The notes under the pieces: generated by a model
What the model saw: only the letters and a program-made list of their open reading frames with translations
Told to the model about the DNA's origin: nothing
The model's database searches: none
Made by a program: the position numbers and the translations under genes
Shown: in pieces, positions 54,251-63,567 of the stretch
Layout of the letters: each line of letters begins with the position of its first letter
Numbering within the stretch: the stretch's first letter is position 1
Assembly (NCBI GenBank): GCA_963532875.1
Contig: CAUSLO010000002.1
Location: 3,419 to 67,418, forward strand
DNA: 64,000 nt
Source of the DNA: CAUTUX01 sp963532875
Lineage (GTDB): Bacteria > Bacillota > Clostridia > Christensenellales > CAG-917
Direction: 5' to 3'

Positions 54251-55778
54251 CTTTACCTACCTTTACTTGTGCAGGACGAATTAACGTCTCTTCTAATAAA
54301 TATCCTTTTGAAACAACTTCTACTACATATCCAGGTTTTCCTTCAACCTGCAAAATTGCACTCATTAAATTAGGATCAAACTTTGCACCCTCAGTTTCTA
54401 CTTCCTTCAATCCAAATTTCTTCAATGCATCAATTATTTGCGTCTCTAACATGGTAAACCCAATTAGAGCATCCTTATCTTTAATTTGATCTTTTGCGAA
54501 TCCTATATTATCTAAAACAGGCAATAACTCAGCAACTACTTTAGACATACCTAGCATCTTCATTTCATTTGACAGATTTGCTGAACGTTTCTTGTAGTTA
54601 TTAAAGTCATCTTGTATTCTCTTAGCAAATGCCTTTACTGTCTCCATTTCGCCTTCAGACGCTTCCAATGCCTTAACTAACTGTTCTGTTTTCCCTGAGT
54701 CTTCTTGTGCGGTTTCCTCTGTCGCTGTCGCCTTTCCACCCTTCTTAGAATTTGCTTCAGCCAACTTTGTCTTTAACTTTTCGCTGTTATCCTCACTCTT
54801 TTTAAGTTCAACATTTAGTTTTTTAAGTAGGTCTTCTTGCTCTTTCAATAACTTGTTTTTCTCTGCAAGAATGTCGTTACCTTCTTTAGTCATATTCTTT
54901 TTATATGTTGCGAAATCTTGTTTTAACTTAGCATCTTCCTCTGCTGCCTTTTGCAACTCAACTCTAAGTTTCTTCTCCATATCTGAAACCTTATTGTATT
55001 CAGTTTGAAGTCCGTTAAGTTTCATCTCTAGAACTTTGTAGTCTTTTTCTTTTTCTCTTGCAAATGCCGTTGCTTGTTGTTCTCTTTCAGAACTTGCTTG
55101 CAACTTTTGATTAACAAGGTTGTATTGTTCTTGTAACTTATTGGCAGTTGTCTGTACTTGTCTTAATTGTTCTTGCATTGAACGTAGCATCATGTTGGCT
55201 TGATTTAGTTTTTCTTTTGACTGAGGATCACCATTCGTTACCATTTGCTTAAGAGCCTCAACCGCCTTTGCTTCGTTTCTTCTACTTATTTCAAAATTTG
55301 CTCTTAAGTTATTAAATTGGTTTATTAGAACTTGCATTTGTTCTTTTTGCCAAAGTATATATCTAGCACGTTCATTGAATTGTTGCAAAAACTCCGATTG
55401 TGATCTTGGTTGTGGCATTTTGAGAACATCAAATGGTTGCTTAGCCATACTTTGAGACACTTGTTGTTGCATCGTTGGTTGCTGCTGTTGGATCTTTTGC
55501 TGTGGCATCACTTTCTGTTGGGTTACAGTCGCTTGTGGTTCTTGCCTTTTATCTATATTAGGAATTGGTTGCTTAATTGGAACTTTTTTAGGTGGCTCTT
55601 TTTCTGGAATAGCAACCATAGTTGGCACTTGCATGTCCACTAAATCATCTTCTAAGATTTCTGCAACTAAATATTCCGCCTCTTCCGCTGGCTCAGAATG
55701 CTTTTGTTCTAAATCATCAAGTTTAGCCTTTATTTCATCTATGCTTTTCTTTTCTTTAGTAGCCAAATTACTCTCCAA
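54243..55778 (-). CDS. grpE: GrpE nucleotide-exchange factor with a very long coiled-coil N-terminal extension
   Basis: The last 140 residues (about 372-511) are a GrpE domain: DDFNNYKKRSANLSNEMKM, AELLPVLDNIGFAK, LKKFGLKEVETEGAKFDPN and SKGYLLEETLIRPAQVKVGK. GrpE proteins are usually 180-220 residues; this one is 511. The extra N-terminal part has a Pro/Gln-rich segment (about 60-125), then about 230 residues of heptad-like, Lys/Glu/Gln-rich coiled coil (130-355). GrpE normally dimerises through a long helix, so this may be an extended dimer stalk or a tether. No CIRCE operator lies upstream. Confidence 0.88.
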   Translation of the reverse strand: MESNLATKEKKSIDEIKAKLDDLEQKHSEPAEEAEYLVAEILEDDLVDMQVPTMVAIPEKEPPKKVPIKQPIPNIDKRQEPQATVTQQKVMPQQKIQQQQPTMQQQVSQSMAKQPFDVLKMPQPRSQSEFLQQFNERARYILWQKEQMQVLINQFNNLRANFEISRRNEAKAVEALKQMVTNGDPQSKEKLNQANMMLRSMQEQLRQVQTTANKLQEQYNLVNQKLQASSEREQQATAFAREKEKDYKVLEMKLNGLQTEYNKVSDMEKKLRVELQKAAEEDAKLKQDFATYKKNMTKEGNDILAEKNKLLKEQEDLLKKLNVELKKSEDNSEKLKTKLAEANSKKGGKATATEETAQEDSGKTEQLVKALEASEGEMETVKAFAKRIQDDFNNYKKRSANLSNEMKMLGMSKVVAELLPVLDNIGFAKDQIKDKDALIGFTMLETQIIDALKKFGLKEVETEGAKFDPNLMSAILQVEGKPGYVVEVVSKGYLLEETLIRPAQVKVGKDG

Positions 55779-55986
55779 ACAAATATTTGCTCAGTTTCTA
55801 TACTTTCCCTATATCCGCCATTGCTATGTATAACAAGATATATGAAATCATACCACATTTACAAACAATTTTCTATCTTAAATTTTTCCCCAAGATTTGA
55901 GCCCATCCGCACCGAGAGCACCCAAAATCCTAAATCTCACCTTACTTTAGATTTTCAATTCATCATAATCATTTGACTTTCCCTAC

Positions 55987-56014
55987 AAAAAAGAACACTT
56001 CATATAGCACTCTT
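55987..56014 (-). terminator. Probable terminator after the surface-protein gene
   Basis: On the minus strand AAGAGTGCT pairs with AGTGTTCTT (nine pairs, three of them G-U) around a six-base loop, followed by a run of six T. It lies about 30 bases after the stop codon of the long surface-protein frame. Confidence 0.5.
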
Positions 56015-56045
56015 CCCTGTATGACGGTTTCATTCTGTACATGTT

Positions 56046-59000
56046 TTAGTTCACTCTAACTGCAGGTCTCATACCTAATAACTGTATAGGAGTCCACCAT
56101 GAGAAGTGCCCATCAGGATACAAAACCCACATTGAATTTCCATCTGCACAAGCCGTTGCTAATCTTGTAAACTGATATACATTACTTATCTGTGAATCTC
56201 CTTTTTGATAACTGTTGATTCCTCTTAAACTGCCATAGTGTTCATATAACAGCGTTCCATAATCTGTAATTCCATTATATTTCATTTTGCTACGAGGCAC
56301 ATTATTATTGTACCAGCCAACGTTATCATTAAATTCTATTACATCACGTCCGCTAATTTTTGGCATTACAACTAAGGCAACTCTCATTTTAACTTTAACA
56401 ACCTTATCGAGATATTCTTTTAAATATGAACTAGCATAATTATTGCTACCATCCTCTGCATTCAATACAGAAACCTCAAGCGTCTTTTTTGTCCATTTTT
56501 GAGCATTGTTGGTTGGGAACTCGTCTAAATGTACATATTCATATTTATAGTATCTATATTGACCGCTTATATTAACTCTCTCATATTTTTCACCCTTGTA
56601 ATATACAGTTGTTGTGTATATTGTTGAGTACTTAACATATTTTGAGAATGTTTCGTCGCCGTCACCTGAGACTTTAGGTTCACCACTTGGATAGTAGCGT
56701 GATTGTGGATAATATCCAATGTATCTATCTTTAGATTTATCAGTATAGTGTGCCCAAATCCTATACTGTTTCCCTTCCTCATTTATTGCGTGAGACGCAT
56801 ATCCGTTAAGAGTGATACCTTTGTGGGTTGAATCTAGATATAAGTCATTATTATTATCTGAAACCAATGGCTTCAAAGTATATGGACTTGTAGCAAATTT
56901 CTTATATGGTACGCTGATATTTATGGTGTCGTAATTTCTATATCCAGTGATTCCATCTGCTGAATATCTTAGATTGTCTCCCCTAATTCCTTGTAAATTT
57001 ATTTCTACCTTTGCATCTGGTTTCTTTTGATATTTGACTTGTACGTCATATGTTTTACCTGATTCGGTGATTCTAATATTACCTGTATATCCAGTTTGGT
57101 TTACATAATCACTAATCTGTGATGTGTACATTGCTCCAGAATATTTAAGATCTTGTAATTCATATACATTTGTAGCAAACTTTCTAAATGGAATATTTAC
57201 GGTTATATTATTTCCGCTGGCATATGCAACTATTCCATCGTGATCGTATCTTAGACTTGTTGCTGTTATACCATTCAACCCAATCTTAACTGTAGCCCCA
57301 GGTTTTACTCCATACTTAACCTTTGTATGATAAGTTTCGCCTGACTTATTAATTGTTGAATTACTCGTATAGCCATTTTGTTCAGCGTAATCTTGTATCT
57401 TGTTTGAATACAATAAACCACTATAAACAAGATTTTTCAAAGTGTATGGGAATTTTTGTTCATAAATCTTTAATCTTATTGTTGACCCACTTAATGCCCC
57501 ATCAATACCATCGCTTTGGTATCTTAGATTTGTTGCTGTTAGTCCATCAACGTCTATGTTTACATAAGAATATCTCCACCTTGTTTTAAGTGTTAAAATA
57601 ACGTTAGCAGTAACCTGATTTGAATTATTGAATAAATAACGTGTTGAACCGTTTTTCCATCCAACGAATGCATCATCAGTAGTGTCATCTACATATGGCT
57701 CTTCATTACCATCAAATATATATCCGTGCCTGTATGAAATTATTTTATTGTTGTTTGAAACTGACTGATGTCCTTTTAATTTATCTATCTTAACAGTTGC
57801 ATCTGTATTCAATGTAACTGTGCGAATATTTCTAATCAAAATTACGTCAAGTCCTATATTAGGTACAGAAACATCAATTGGGGAATTAATTGCCAAATCA
57901 ACACCGTTTCTCTTAAATTGTATATCATTACTGTTATAAATAGTTGTATTCATTTTACTTCTAATAAACTCAACCAATTCACTAGGCTTAATTTGTTCGC
58001 CATCTGTCTTTCTAATTCCAGCGATATAACTTTCTTGCATTCCTTCTGCTGTATTATCAAGCCCTGGTCCAGAAGTCTTCTGACCATATACTCTAAGCAT
58101 AATAGGTACTTTTTGTGCTCTATTCCACATTGGATATAATACTTTTGTAGGCTGTGCAAAATCTTCGTCTCTATCAAAGACATGATTGATATGATCAAAC
58201 TTTGGAGCATCTTCTGCATAGTTCTCTATATAGTTGATTCCTTGTTCTGAGAAATGCTTTAATGATGCAAATGTCTCACTATCCCAACCAGATTGACGAT
58301 ATGTAACTGATGTTGGAATTGGGGCCATCTTTGCACCAAAAATAACAGTTTGTTCTGCAATGCTTGATGGACTTGATCCAGTTGGCATACTAAATTGAAC
58401 AGTTACTCTCTTTCTCTTCATCCTGTATGTAAATATATTCTTGTCTAATCTTAAATCAAATTCATCATCACCGTTTCCATCGTACGTGATTTGATTTGCT
58501 TCAGATACATATGGACGTTTGATAACATCACTAAGTTTTCTAGCAATTGCTGATCTATATTCATTTGGTATAACCTTACTTCCCAATTGTCCATCAAACG
58601 GGAGTTTATATTCTCCATCTAATGCAATATCATCTACTACATGTTCATAACTTCCGCCTGCAACTGTCTCAAACTGCATTCCAGCATATATTGGTACACC
58701 TTGAACTGCATGCCAACGTGCGTAAAATGTTACTGTTGCTCCAAATCTCTTATATTCTTCTTTATCAAATGAGATATTTGTTGGGTTAGTTGCCTCTGCA
58801 CTTGCTGTATCAAGTTCACTGTATCCTCGAAAGAATGTCGGATACTTTACTCCACCAACAGTAACATCTAAACCTTGTGGTGAATATTCTTCATTAGATG
58901 ATAATCCTCCACCTACATATACTGTTGTTGGTGATGGCATTCCTCTAACTTCGATTCCACTTCTCTTGTGTTCATTTCTTAAGTCAAAGTTTACACTTAC

Positions 59001-61970
59001 TCTATATCTATTAAATGTAACTACAACTTCTATATCAAAGCCTTTATATTCTTGCTTAATTGATAACAGATACTTCCCACCTGTTTCTTTGATTTCACCA
59101 ATATTCCCCATATCTTGTTCTGGATTTTCTAAATATAGATATGAATAATCAATACCTGATATGTAATCTGGTCTTGTAAATGGGGTTATATCTGCTTTCT
59201 TACTTGGATCTGTTTCACCTTTCTTAAAGTAATAGTCTCTTTCTCCATCAGCACCAAGTTCATATTCTGGTCCCTGAATGTATGAATTATGATTATGTGT
59301 TGTATATTTGCCATCAGTTCCTTGTGTTCTAACTAGTACGTGTACTTTTGTATATATCGCTTGTCCAAATATTGGAATCAATGTTATATCACGCCCAGTC
59401 ATTATATATTCTGCACTTATAATATTCTCGTCGCTATCCTTTATATATTTAATCATTGCTGGTGATATTTCTTTCTTTACACCACCATCTAGATATCTCC
59501 AACCTAAGAACTTATCTCCTGGTTTACCAGTTGGAAGATTTAAAGTTATCTTGTGTAGATATCTAGCCTTCTTTGGGGCATCACTTGGCAACGATGCTGC
59601 TGTTCCCTTTTCGTATTTAATTTTGAATTCTTTTGGCTTATAGTCAATAATGATTTCAGTTCCTCTTTCGTAATTAATATCGCCACTCACTAAATTTGAT
59701 ACTTCCCCTGACTCCACCATTGTATCTTTAACTTTTGCTGTATATTTGTCTGCTTCATATACTGGGCTATCACCTAATAACTGAGATGGTGTTTTTATTT
59801 TCTCTATTTCTTCTTTAAGGTTGATTGGATGCAATCCACGATCTGTTACTTCTACTTCTTTTGAATACTCTTCATAATCTTGTATTACAAAATCAAGTTC
59901 GCCAAGTCCCTTCTTCTCATAATCTGATACTCCACCATTTTCTGCTAATTGTGCAACATTATCAGCAACTCCATTTTCAGTGTAGTTATAATTTAATTTG
60001 AATTTTATCTTACTTGTATATCTCTTAATAAATACTTCAAACTTATTCTTTTGTGTTTTACTTATTGTTATCTGAGTTGAATCATATACATCGTTATTAA
60101 TCGCTTCAAAATTGAATACTCTTGTTAAATTGTTCCAAAGTACTGATTCTGCAGGGTCTTTGCCTAGTTCTGATTTAATTTTTTCTTGTAACTTTGTTTT
60201 TAAAACATTGTTATTAAATTCATATACAGAGTTATATTCTTTTTCAATTGTTTGTATGAAATTGTATGTCAATCTATATTTCAAATCTGCATTCCCATTA
60301 ACTGTTTTATCTCCAGCCTTAGGGTCTGACAAATATGCTTTAACGTATAACTTTTGTTCTTGATGCCATACTGGGTATAGGTCAATTATCTTCTTATTGT
60401 CTACGTTGTCTTTATTTGTATATGTATCTAAGTCAAAGTATCCATTAACACAATATTCATTATATATTGGATTTACTGGCTTCCATCCTAGCAATGTGAT
60501 TTTACCGATTTCATCTGTAGCGTCCGTAAACGTATGCGTTGTCCCTGGTTGATTTTTCCCTTGAAGTACATCAGAAATTTTATCATCATATTTTACTTGT
60601 ACTTCTTTATCAAACTTCCTCGAGAACTCTTCACCTGTTAAGACACCTTCTCCGCTTTCTGACTCATGGAATTTTATAATGTTACGAGACCTTTTATATT
60701 TTACTTGAAATATCATTAGGTCATTTGTCTCATATGTTACGTCATCTATGTTTTCGTATTCTACGGCGGTTAGTTCATTTATTAGGTTTGGCATATTTTC
60801 AAATGTCTTATCAACAGCACCTTGCTTAAATCTTTTAATGATGCCATTTAAGTCATTAATTTTGCCTCCATTAATAAATGAATAGCCATCTACACCATGA
60901 ACTAGTATTTTGCTATGCAATTGTTCGTATACATCGCTTGTACTTGTTTCTCTATAGTATTTCAAAACAAGTTTTCTTTTATCTGTAGATGTATCAGCAA
61001 CGGCTTTGAATGTGATTATTCCATCATCACTTATTGCATCCTCGTTTAAGTCATATTGTGTCGACTCAAAAATTGAAGTACTAAACTTTCTATCTACCTT
61101 TCTGGTAACTTGCCAATAATCGAACAATCTACCACCATCAAGAGTAATTGGGTTGATTGTAACCTTATCCCTAAATTTGAAATCTAGTGTTGAAAGTCCA
61201 AGTCTTTCTTTTGATACAGTACGTCCTGTATCATCAACAAATTTAAATTGATATGTCTTTCTGTTATACCTAAAGATGGCTGTGTAGTTTGTACTTCCAT
61301 CATCTAATATGTTTCCATCAGTCTTCTTAATTTGAGTTATTTTATCTGAAGTGTAGAATATTTCTGGTTTCTTTTCATATCCTTTTGAATTCTTATCCCA
61401 GCCCGCTTGGTCTAGCATTTTCAAACGTTTATCTCTTTGTTGTGAATATGCGTCATATGTCCTTGTTGAGATACTTTCCCCTTCTTTAGAATTGTGTGTA
61501 ATCAATGATTTTTCTAGTCTTGCGAAATTCTCATCACTTGCGTATACGTTATCCGCAATCTCGAATTCATATTTTATATTGACGTTTACTTTTCTTCTTC
61601 CAGTATTTAAAAATGCATAAATGTATGTAGACTGATTAATTGGAATGTTCTCACCTTCACCTATCTTGTCATATGTTCCTTCATCAAAAGTATCTAATAA
61701 AGTAGGTGAATGCCCCCATTCTTTATAACTAGTTCCTGAGGCATTTTGGATTGTATAAGTACTTTCCTTATACAATTCAGTTTTAATTAATGTTTTCTTA
61801 TCGTCCCTTACTTCAAATGTTAGTACTGGGTATGGTGATTTGTCAGTTGTGTTATTAATTAATTCAAGATACTTTGCTTGATCTATTGACTCTTTACGCT
61901 TGCTATCTTCTGCTAGATCAAAATCAAAGTTGCCTTTATTTTTTAAAATTGATTTGTACCCCCCCCCCAT
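56046..61970 (-). CDS. Surface protein, main part (3' part of a gene split at a G10 tract)
   Basis: The 1974-residue frame has no proper start: its first ATG lies in the G tract, has no ribosome-binding site and gives no secretion signal. It is the continuation of the gene at 61936-62586, which has both. If the tract were G9, the two would form one protein of 2179 residues. The body is a chain of beta-rich repeats like the InlB B/Flg_new type (GWKPVNPIYN, YPVWHQEQKLYVKAYL, FYARWHAVQGVPIY). Three 90-94-residue repeats lie at 56745-57566. A C-terminal domain of the DUF6273 type follows (IGYYPQSRYYP, KYEYVHLDEF, ending LLGMRPAVRVN). No LPXTG motif is seen. Confidence 0.8.
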   Translation of the reverse strand: MGGGYKSILKNKGNFDFDLAEDSKRKESIDQAKYLELINNTTDKSPYPVLTFEVRDDKKTLIKTELYKESTYTIQNASGTSYKEWGHSPTLLDTFDEGTYDKIGEGENIPINQSTYIYAFLNTGRRKVNVNIKYEFEIADNVYASDENFARLEKSLITHNSKEGESISTRTYDAYSQQRDKRLKMLDQAGWDKNSKGYEKKPEIFYTSDKITQIKKTDGNILDDGSTNYTAIFRYNRKTYQFKFVDDTGRTVSKERLGLSTLDFKFRDKVTINPITLDGGRLFDYWQVTRKVDRKFSTSIFESTQYDLNEDAISDDGIITFKAVADTSTDKRKLVLKYYRETSTSDVYEQLHSKILVHGVDGYSFINGGKINDLNGIIKRFKQGAVDKTFENMPNLINELTAVEYENIDDVTYETNDLMIFQVKYKRSRNIIKFHESESGEGVLTGEEFSRKFDKEVQVKYDDKISDVLQGKNQPGTTHTFTDATDEIGKITLLGWKPVNPIYNEYCVNGYFDLDTYTNKDNVDNKKIIDLYPVWHQEQKLYVKAYLSDPKAGDKTVNGNADLKYRLTYNFIQTIEKEYNSVYEFNNNVLKTKLQEKIKSELGKDPAESVLWNNLTRVFNFEAINNDVYDSTQITISKTQKNKFEVFIKRYTSKIKFKLNYNYTENGVADNVAQLAENGGVSDYEKKGLGELDFVIQDYEEYSKEVEVTDRGLHPINLKEEIEKIKTPSQLLGDSPVYEADKYTAKVKDTMVESGEVSNLVSGDINYERGTEIIIDYKPKEFKIKYEKGTAASLPSDAPKKARYLHKITLNLPTGKPGDKFLGWRYLDGGVKKEISPAMIKYIKDSDENIISAEYIMTGRDITLIPIFGQAIYTKVHVLVRTQGTDGKYTTHNHNSYIQGPEYELGADGERDYYFKKGETDPSKKADITPFTRPDYISGIDYSYLYLENPEQDMGNIGEIKETGGKYLLSIKQEYKGFDIEVVVTFNRYRVSVNFDLRNEHKRSGIEVRGMPSPTTVYVGGGLSSNEEYSPQGLDVTVGGVKYPTFFRGYSELDTASAEATNPTNISFDKEEYKRFGATVTFYARWHAVQGVPIYAGMQFETVAGGSYEHVVDDIALDGEYKLPFDGQLGSKVIPNEYRSAIARKLSDVIKRPYVSEANQITYDGNGDDEFDLRLDKNIFTYRMKRKRVTVQFSMPTGSSPSSIAEQTVIFGAKMAPIPTSVTYRQSGWDSETFASLKHFSEQGINYIENYAEDAPKFDHINHVFDRDEDFAQPTKVLYPMWNRAQKVPIMLRVYGQKTSGPGLDNTAEGMQESYIAGIRKTDGEQIKPSELVEFIRSKMNTTIYNSNDIQFKRNGVDLAINSPIDVSVPNIGLDVILIRNIRTVTLNTDATVKIDKLKGHQSVSNNNKIISYRHGYIFDGNEEPYVDDTTDDAFVGWKNGSTRYLFNNSNQVTANVILTLKTRWRYSYVNIDVDGLTATNLRYQSDGIDGALSGSTIRLKIYEQKFPYTLKNLVYSGLLYSNKIQDYAEQNGYTSNSTINKSGETYHTKVKYGVKPGATVKIGLNGITATSLRYDHDGIVAYASGNNITVNIPFRKFATNVYELQDLKYSGAMYTSQISDYVNQTGYTGNIRITESGKTYDVQVKYQKKPDAKVEINLQGIRGDNLRYSADGITGYRNYDTINISVPYKKFATSPYTLKPLVSDNNNDLYLDSTHKGITLNGYASHAINEEGKQYRIWAHYTDKSKDRYIGYYPQSRYYPSGEPKVSGDGDETFSKYVKYSTIYTTTVYYKGEKYERVNISGQYRYYKYEYVHLDEFPTNNAQKWTKKTLEVSVLNAEDGSNNYASSYLKEYLDKVVKVKMRVALVVMPKISGRDVIEFNDNVGWYNNNVPRSKMKYNGITDYGTLLYEHYGSLRGINSYQKGDSQISNVYQFTRLATACADGNSMWVLYPDGHFSWWTPIQLLGMRPAVRVN
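56745..57566 (-). repeat. Three tandem repeats of 90-94 codons within the surface-protein gene
   Basis: Units start YVNIDVDGLTATNLRY (57566-57297), ATVKIGLNGITATSLRY (57296-57015) and AKVEINLQGIRGDNLRY (57014-56745). Shared marks are LRY, DGI, a K-F-(A)T-x-Y-x-L core and a terminal VKYxxKP or its remnant. The repeats are diverged at the protein level, which argues against recent duplication. Confidence 0.85.
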
Positions 61971-62586
61971 CTGAAATTGCGGCTACGTGGTACTTAGAAA
62001 AATCCAACTCTGGATTTGCTTCCTTTTGTGCACTTGTCATTGTGCTATATCTAAAATTATATGCTTTCTTTATATCATCAAATGATTGTTCTTTTTCTAC
62101 TCTTGTTTTCAAAACAGAAGCAACTTCTTTGTCTCCATCTCTAACAAACATTAGATTTTTCCAATTAACTGTTATGGTGTATTCCTTTTTCTTCTTGTTA
62201 AATGTTCTCTTGATTTTACGTTGTAAAGTGATTTTTGTTTCAGTACTCTTTAAACTTAAGAAATTGCTCGTTCCTAATCCGTTACCACTGAAAGTATATT
62301 TTGAAAGCGACTTGTCGGAATCTTTGAATATATCCGAATAACTTAACCCAAGTTCCTTCCCTTCAGTATATTGATTCTTGTATATCTCTTGTACTGTTAA
62401 GTCATCAAACGCAGGATAGAAAATCTTCTGCTTCGCATCATACGTTCCATATCCATTTCTTACTTGTAAGTTTGGTCTTGTCCCTATTACCGCTGTTGTT
62501 ATAACTAGAATAAGAGTCAATAACAGCAATGTAGACATCATCGCTGAGACAGCAACTTTATACATTTTTCTAGGAATAATTTTCAT
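61936..62586 (-). CDS. Surface protein, secretion-signal part (5' part of a gene split at a G10 tract)
   Basis: The start ATG at 62586 has a strong GAGAGGAGA ribosome-binding site. Residues about 8-35 are a basic start followed by a hydrophobic helix (signal peptide or signal anchor, with no clear cleavage site). Residues up to about 204 are a secreted domain with no motif I recognise. In the present sequence the frame passes the G10 tract and ends seven residues later (VQINFKK), giving a 216-residue truncated product. In the G9 state it would continue into the 56046-61970 frame. Expression of the truncated form alone would give a short exported or anchored protein. Confidence 0.8.
   Translation of the reverse strand: MKIIPRKMYKVAVSAMMSTLLLLTLILVITTAVIGTRPNLQVRNGYGTYDAKQKIFYPAFDDLTVQEIYKNQYTEGKELGLSYSDIFKDSDKSLSKYTFSGNGLGTSNFLSLKSTETKITLQRKIKRTFNKKKKEYTITVNWKNLMFVRDGDKEVASVLKTRVEKEQSFDDIKKAYNFRYSTMTSAQKEANPELDFSKYHVAAISDGGGVQINFKK
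61959..61968 (-). repeat. Homopolymer G10 tract in the surface-protein gene
   Basis: Ten consecutive C on the plus strand (G10 on the coding strand) lie exactly where the 5' part of the gene runs out of frame with the 3' part. G9 or G12 would read GAT-GGG-GGG-GGG-TAC in one continuous frame. Such tracts slip during replication and are known to switch surface genes on and off in other bacteria. A sequencing or assembly error gives the same picture. Confidence 0.9.
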
Positions 62587-62935
62587 ATTATCTCCTCTCT
62601 AGTCTTGCAAAGTACTTGTCCTCATTCCTTGCAAAACTCAATTTTTCTCCTCATATTCACGCAAGTCTATATACCTTTAGGTATTTTTTTTACTTGCATA
62701 ATTACCATCATCTTAACATTTTAAGCCTCATAGATGAATATATTATATATTGTCCAGAATTTTACCTTTACCCCTCTACACAAGTTCGACTTCAAAAAAT
62801 TTGCTAGCAGTCTAACAGCGAGAGTGCTAGTGCACCAAAAAAACAGATGTGAAATTGAATGGCAATTTGAGACTATTACGGAGTTTTTAATTTTATTCAG
62901 AATTATTTATCATCACTCCATTTTGATTATTACTT
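62587..62935. other. Gene-free interval upstream of the surface-protein gene
   Basis: About 350 bases hold no supported gene. It contains the CIRCE-like palindrome at 62804-62830 and an AT-rich stretch with a TATAAT (62747-62742, minus strand) but no convincing -35 box. This is probably the leader and promoter region of the surface-protein gene. I see no tRNA, terminator or repeat elsewhere in it. Confidence 0.5.
62804..62830. promoter_or_regulatory. CIRCE-like inverted repeat (possible HrcA operator)
   Basis: On the plus strand CTAGCAGTC, exactly nine bases, then GAGTGCTAG. The CIRCE consensus is TTAGCACTC-N9-GAGTGCTAA, so 15 of 18 arm positions match with the correct spacer. It lies about 220 bases upstream of the surface-protein start codon, and no chaperone gene is nearby. 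It may be a degenerate or unrelated palindrome. Confidence 0.35.
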
Positions 62936-63265
62936 CTAATGATGATTGCTTGGGCTTAGTTCTTCTGGTAAATTCCTTTTTCCATATAGGATTCTTGAAA
63001 TAATAACTTCCGATTCTTCTTCTCTAACTAAATAAAAAATCAAGAAATTATCACATGATGCAATATGCAAGCCTCTGTTTTTCCATGGTTCAGTATCCAT
63101 CAAAGGATACCTCATAGGAAACTCATTAAGACTTTGTATAACTTTTTGAATTCTATCTATCTGCCCTTTTGCATTTTGAGGAGAGAATAGGCTGAAATTT
63201 ATGTAAAAATAAATACCCCTTAAGTCGTCCTCTGCCTCCTAAGTAATAGTAACTAAATAACTCAT
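62936..63265 (-). pseudogene. RelE/ParE-family toxin gene broken by an early amber codon
   Basis: The frame starting at the ATG at 63265 reads MSYLVTIT, then TAG (63241-63239), then EAEDDLRGIYFYI and on to the stop at 62938-62936. Reading through, the 110-codon frame is a complete RelE/ParE-type toxin: SPQNAKGQIDRI, RYPLMDTEPW, RGLHIASCDNFLIFYLV, ILYGKRN. The missing codon is where relatives usually have glutamate (GAG to TAG is one change). No good internal start precedes the conserved core. The ATG overlaps the antitoxin stop as ATGA, the normal toxin-antitoxin arrangement. TAG serves as an ordinary stop elsewhere, for example at 23550, so recoding is unlikely. Confidence 0.85.
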
Positions 63266-63567
63266 ATGCCAAATTCTACATTCAAAGATTTAAATACTTC
63301 ATTTATTGGTCTGATTTTTCCTTCTAGTATATCTTTGTATCCTCTTCCTAATTCCATATTAAGTTCATCATTCGTCATAGAAGATATATATAGTGGCTTT
63401 CTATAATTTAATTTTGCATCAAAAGGAAGTCCTTGTTGCAAAACTACTTGCTTATAAAACATAGTAATTGCACTTGATGGCGGTAATCCTAAAGTATTTA
63501 ATATTTTCTCAGCTTGTTCCTTTAATTCTGGATCTATTCGTGCATATAAATTCGATGTTTTAGCCAT
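63262..63567 (-). CDS. RelB/DinJ-family antitoxin
   Basis: The 101-residue protein begins MAKTSNLYARIDPELKEQAEKIL, a ribbon-helix-helix start. LGLPPSSAITMFYKQVVLQQGLPF is the RelB/DinJ core, and the C-terminal toxin-binding tail ends NVEFGI. GAGAGGTGA lies upstream of the ATG at 63567; 11 codons of open frame before it are ignored. It would bind and neutralise the RelE-type toxin and repress its own promoter. Its partner gene at 62936-63265 is broken, so it now looks like an orphan antitoxin. Confidence 0.9.
   Translation of the reverse strand: MAKTSNLYARIDPELKEQAEKILNTLGLPPSSAITMFYKQVVLQQGLPFDAKLNYRKPLYISSMTNDELNMELGRGYKDILEGKIRPINEVFKSLNVEFGI

Noticed and set aside
61968..61970. ATG at the edge of the G10 tract as the real start of the 1974-residue surface protein
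   Set aside because: It lacks a ribosome-binding site and a signal sequence, and it lies within the upstream coding region. The frame is better read as the continuation of the gene starting at 62586.
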